Shown here: one piece after another, positions 61,457 to 64,000 of the stretch | Layout: every line of letters begins with the position of its first letter | Position numbering within the stretch: position 1 is the first letter of the stretch | Made by a program: the position numbers and the translations under genes | Notes under the pieces: model-generated | Database searches by the model: none | What the model was told of the DNA's origin: nothing | The model's input: the letters and a program-made list of their open reading frames with translations, nothing else | Assembly (NCBI GenBank): GCA_965197795.1 | Contig: OZ240228.1 | Coordinates: 434,001-498,000, forward strand | Source: WHTK01 sp965197795 | GTDB lineage: Bacteria > Chloroflexota > Dehalococcoidia > DSTF01 > WHTK01 | Length of the DNA: 64,000 nt | Direction: 5' to 3'

Positions 61457-62581
61457 TCAGCGGGCCAACACTCCAAGCGCTTGACTAGCACGGAGCGCGT
61501 GATTGTCATAGGCGGTGAGAGCAGCCGCCGCGAGGATATCGCGATCGGACAGCCCGATGCTACGCAGTTCGCCTAGCTCTTCCTCTGTTATCGTCGCCTG
61601 GGCGACTGTTCCAGCGTGAGCGAACCCAAGGAGTGCCATTTCCTTCGCATCCAAGGGCGCTCCTGGCCAGTTCGCGGCGACTTTCTCGGCCAGCTCCGGT
61701 TCAAGTTCACCTCGCAACGCGGCGACCTGGTGGTCCAGGCCTAGTAATCCAGCAATACAAACGCTGATCAGACTCTGCCAGCGTGACGGCAGGTTGGACT
61801 CGATCGCCTGGCGCGTCGCTGCGTCAGCTTCGGCAACCGAAGGCCGCGCTTGCAAGACAGTCGAAAGATCGGTACCCGGTATTGTCGAGAGGAAACTTGC
61901 GCTGCCCCCCGACTCCGACTTAACGCCTTCTACCTCACGCGAGGAAGTGGCCGCCGGGTTCTTCCGGGGAGCCTGGGACGCTTTTCGCTTGGCGACGACG
62001 TCCTCGAAGGCGTTGAGGAGGTCGGCAGATTGAGAGGGGTACGCCTTTACACCCAGCATGTCGGCGGACCGGGAGATAAAGTTCCGATAGCAGATTGCCA
62101 GGATCGCGGCAAGTATCTGGTCCTCGTCCAAGCCGGCTTCGCGAAGGGGTTTGAGATCGTCGCGGCCAATCAGAATCGGGGTCTGAGTGAGCCGCTCGGC
62201 ATACTCCAGAACCGCGAACTCCTGCTCGTTGAGAGCCGCGCTGCGCCATTCGGTCGCAACCTTAATAACTTCCTCTTCGGATGTGTCACCATCGCGACGG
62301 AGAAACTCTCCGTGGCCTACGCCTCAATAGGCGCATCCGAGAAGGCCGGAAACCTGAGTCGCAATCAATTCCTCCATGCGTCGACCGAGGCCCGAACCAC
62401 CGAAGGTCATGGAGTACGCGAACTTCATCCTCGCGAGCATCAACTCCGGAATGACGCTGAAGACCTGAATGATGTTTACAGATGTGGAGCTCTCCTGGCT
62501 CCACAGCCTGGTCACCTGCCCTTCGTCATTAGGGAAGGCACGCAGTGCCTCTTCTCGCGAAAGCACGCTTATCCAAGCCAT
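61457..62581 (-). CDS. Double AhpD/CMD-domain selenoprotein (Sec86, CxxU)
   Basis: Two minus-strand frames separated only by a TGA (plus-strand 62324-62326) form a 374-aa protein. Start ATG 62581 with AGGAGA: MAWISVLSREEALRAFPND. The first AhpD domain reads RMEELIATQVSGLLGCAY, UGA, then GVGHGEFLRRDGDTSEEEVI ... LNEQEFAVLEYAERLTQTPI, LREAGLDEDQILAAILAICY. CAY-U-GVGH matches the AhpD CxxC...H motif with Sec at the second position. A linker follows, then a second CMD-like domain (SRWQSLISVCIAGLLGLDHQ ... AKEMALLGFAHAGTVAQATI ... SIGLSDRDILAAAALTAYDN) without CxxC. The second domain may be structural. A hairpin follows the UGA (62297-62313). Confidence 0.87.
62297..62313 (-). promoter_or_regulatory. 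Candidate bacterial SECIS of the double-AhpD gene
   Basis: On the minus strand ACGGAGA-GTT-TCTCCGT, a perfect 7-bp stem with a GTT loop that starts 17 nt after the UGA. Same layout as in the other AhpD-like genes. Confidence 0.8.
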
Positions 62582-62756
62582 GACTTCTCCTGACTAGCTC
62601 TACAAGACCACCGACGTGGCGCGATCGCTTGCGGCTTCCCCTGACCATCTGCAATCTAAAATCGCAGTCTGAAATCTAGGTTAGGCCTGATAAAATGTCA
62701 ATATAGTGAACGGAAAACATTTGCGGCTATTTTTTCGTATTAATGATAGGATTAAT

Positions 62757-62795
62757 GGCGGGATTACTGATAGGGAAAATCTTGACAATCCCGCC
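62757..62795. promoter_or_regulatory. Inverted repeat with TTGACA in the promoter region of the ABC lipoprotein gene
   Basis: GGCGGGATT (62757-62765) and AATCCCGCC (62787-62795) form a 9-bp inverted repeat; TTGACA (62782-62787) overlaps the second arm as a possible -35 box. The surrounding 62640-62885 is AT-rich and has no gene. This could be an operator. Confidence 0.5.
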
Positions 62796-62885
62796 CATAG
62801 CTAGTCTACGCTTCCAGCAATTCTTCGATGGCTTTTGCAGGACGGTGTTTTGAGCCCTTTACGGGGATTTCAACAGGAGAGGATC

Positions 62886-64000
62886 ATGCAAGACAACTAC
62901 TGGTCTAAGTTTACGAACAGAAGGATCGGGCGGCGGCGGGCGCTGGCAGCTACGGGAGGCGTCGCGGCGGCAGCTGCGTTCCTCGCGGCCTGCGGCGGCG
63001 ACGATGACGACGATGGCGGCGGCACAACGGGCGGTACGACGGGTGGCGGTACGACGGGTGGCGGCACGACGGGTGGCGGCACGACGGGTGGCGGCACGAC
63101 GGGTGGCGACACCAGCGGCCTCCTCACCCAACCCGTACACATCCCGCCGGCTCAGGCGAAAAAGGGTGGTGTGTTCAGGAGTTATCAAACGTCCGAGCCT
63201 CGCAGCCTCGACATCAACCGCACCTCGGGCGCTATCAACGAAATAGGGAAACTGGTCTACGAAAACCTCCTGGACGTGAAGCCCGGATTGTTGGAGCCGT
63301 CGAAGCAAGAGTTGACGGGCAGCCTGGCCGAGTCTTGGGAAACCACGCCGGATGGCTTGCAGACGACGTTCAAGCTGCGTAAGGGCGTCAAGTTCCATGA
63401 CATCGCCCCGGTCAACGGGCATGACTTTGACTCGACGGACGTACTGGCTTCCTTCGGGCGCAGCGCCGAGCTAAACCTCGTTCGGGCGCTTGTCTGGGCC
63501 TCGACTGGCGCAGGCGGGGTTGTACTCGCCCCAACGGCGCCGGACGCCAGCACCGTTGTATTGCAGATGACCGAACCGATCAGCTACATACTCAATCACT
63601 TCGCTCCGTTCGGCCCGTACTCCGGCTCACATGCCATCGTGCCCCGGGAGGCCACCGGCGACACGCTGGACTTGAGCAACCAGATGTTGGGGACGGGCCC
63701 GTTCTTCTTGGCGGAACACGAGCCCGCCGTGCGCTTCGACTTCAAGAAGAACCTTGACCACTGGGACGCCGACAACTGGCTGCTGGACGAGATCGCCATG
63801 CCGATCGTGCCGGAGTACGCGGCGCGGAACGGCCAGCTGCAGGCCGGCAATATTTACCACGCCTGGAACAACAACGGCAACATAATGAACGCCACGGACG
63901 TCCTCGCGATGAAGAACGACCAGCCGGCACTTAACCTCTACGAAGGCACCTTCAGGGCGTCCGCCTTCGTCTGGACGTTCGGGCACCTTGGAGAGAACCA
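62886..64000 (+). CDS. ABC transporter substrate-binding lipoprotein, family 5 (peptide/nickel type), 3' end outside window
   Basis: The ATG at 62886 follows ACAGGAGAGG, and the frame is open to the end of the window (371 codons). The N-terminus has a twin-arginine-like RRIGRRRALAATGG, then AAFLAAC lipobox (Cys36). A GGGTT repeat linker follows, and then the solute-binding domain: KKGGVFRSYQTSEPRSLDIN, LVYENLLDVKPGLLEPSKQE, LAESWETTPDGLQTTFKLRK, GVKFHD and GTGPFFLAEHEPAVRFDFKK. These are family-5 (oligopeptide/nickel/glycoside) signatures. The permease and ATPase genes are expected downstream. The protein would be a Tat- or Sec-exported lipoprotein. Confidence 0.92.
   Translation, partial: MQDNYWSKFTNRRIGRRRALAATGGVAAAAAFLAACGGDDDDDGGGTTGGTTGGGTTGGGTTGGGTTGGGTTGGDTSGLLTQPVHIPPAQAKKGGVFRSYQTSEPRSLDINRTSGAINEIGKLVYENLLDVKPGLLEPSKQELTGSLAESWETTPDGLQTTFKLRKGVKFHDIAPVNGHDFDSTDVLASFGRSAELNLVRALVWASTGAGGVVLAPTAPDASTVVLQMTEPISYILNHFAPFGPYSGSHAIVPREATGDTLDLSNQMLGTGPFFLAEHEPAVRFDFKKNLDHWDADNWLLDEIAMPIVPEYAARNGQLQAGNIYHAWNNNGNIMNATDVLAMKNDQPALNLYEGTFRASAFVWTFGHLGEN
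63029..63113 (+). repeat. 15-bp minisatellite in the lipoprotein linker
   Basis: About five tandem copies of GGTGGCGGCACGACG encode repeated GGGTT units between the lipobox and the binding domain. Copy number is likely to vary between strains. Confidence 0.85.

Noticed and set aside
63029..63113. Possible CRISPR array
   Set aside because: Direct 15-bp tandem repeats without spacers that encode a Gly/Thr linker in frame.

Overview
The window is about 60% GC and encodes on both strands. The gene content fits an uncultured Chloroflexota (SAR202 or Dehalococcoidia type): paired Rieske oxygenases, F420-type (LLM, Ddn) oxidoreductases, CMD/AhpD proteins, FmdB, a MalT-like regulator and a remnant of a Ser/Thr kinase family with a characteristic N-terminus. 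The assignment is inferred from protein families only. No rRNA, intact tRNA or CRISPR array was recognised.

Layout. 0-4 kb: GMC oxidoreductase (cut by the window edge), LeuCD-like dehydratase, lactonase. 4-15 kb: FmdB, a DUF4389 membrane protein joined in frame through an amber codon to an HExxH protein, RlmI-like methyltransferase, MFS, two Cys-nucleophile alpha/beta hydrolases around an aldo/keto reductase, a split SnoaL/PPOX gene, a hydrolase, a MetE-like protein. 15-29 kb: amidohydrolase, GT4 glycosyltransferase, SelW-like selenoprotein, glutaredoxin, Rieske plus ThDP enzyme, peroxiredoxin-like selenoprotein, Ddn-like protein, MFS, BtuF-like protein. 29-42 kb: AhpD-like selenoprotein, a BNR protein abutting a truncated MalT-like regulator, MFS, response regulator, Rieske plus epimerase, CHRD protein and cupredoxin. 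42-50 kb: DUF2723 protein, CBS and EAL proteins, and a phosphatase/glycosyltransferase/methyltransferase operon. 50-57 kb: decayed region with an IS inside an acetyltransferase gene, SMP-30 protein, LLM oxidoreductase, second AhpD selenoprotein, kinase pseudogene. 57-64 kb: TIR fragment, quinone-reductase-like protein, three SDRs (one chimeric), double-AhpD selenoprotein, ABC binding lipoprotein (cut by the window edge).

Main result: five genes that look split are selenoprotein genes read through an in-frame UGA. They are SelW-like (Sec15, CxxU), peroxiredoxin-like (Sec45, UxxC), two AhpD-like copies (Sec100, CxxU) and a double-AhpD protein (Sec86, CxxU). In each, the UGA takes the place of a redox Cys and is followed 16-22 nt later by a small hairpin with a G in its apical loop, as expected for a bacterial SECIS. 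In the SelW-like gene the start codon also lies in a separate 12-bp hairpin.

Second result: at least eleven copies of a short interspersed element lie between genes. On one strand it reads KMQPALERALGRRGLLKA-stop. Several copies carry a GACACGAT-type hairpin. It may be the surviving 3' end of a decayed multicopy gene family; a kinase-family N-terminal remnant is present at 56.6 kb.

Many other genes carry one-base frameshifts, largely in homopolymers. These may be sequencing or assembly errors and should be checked before any is called a pseudogene.
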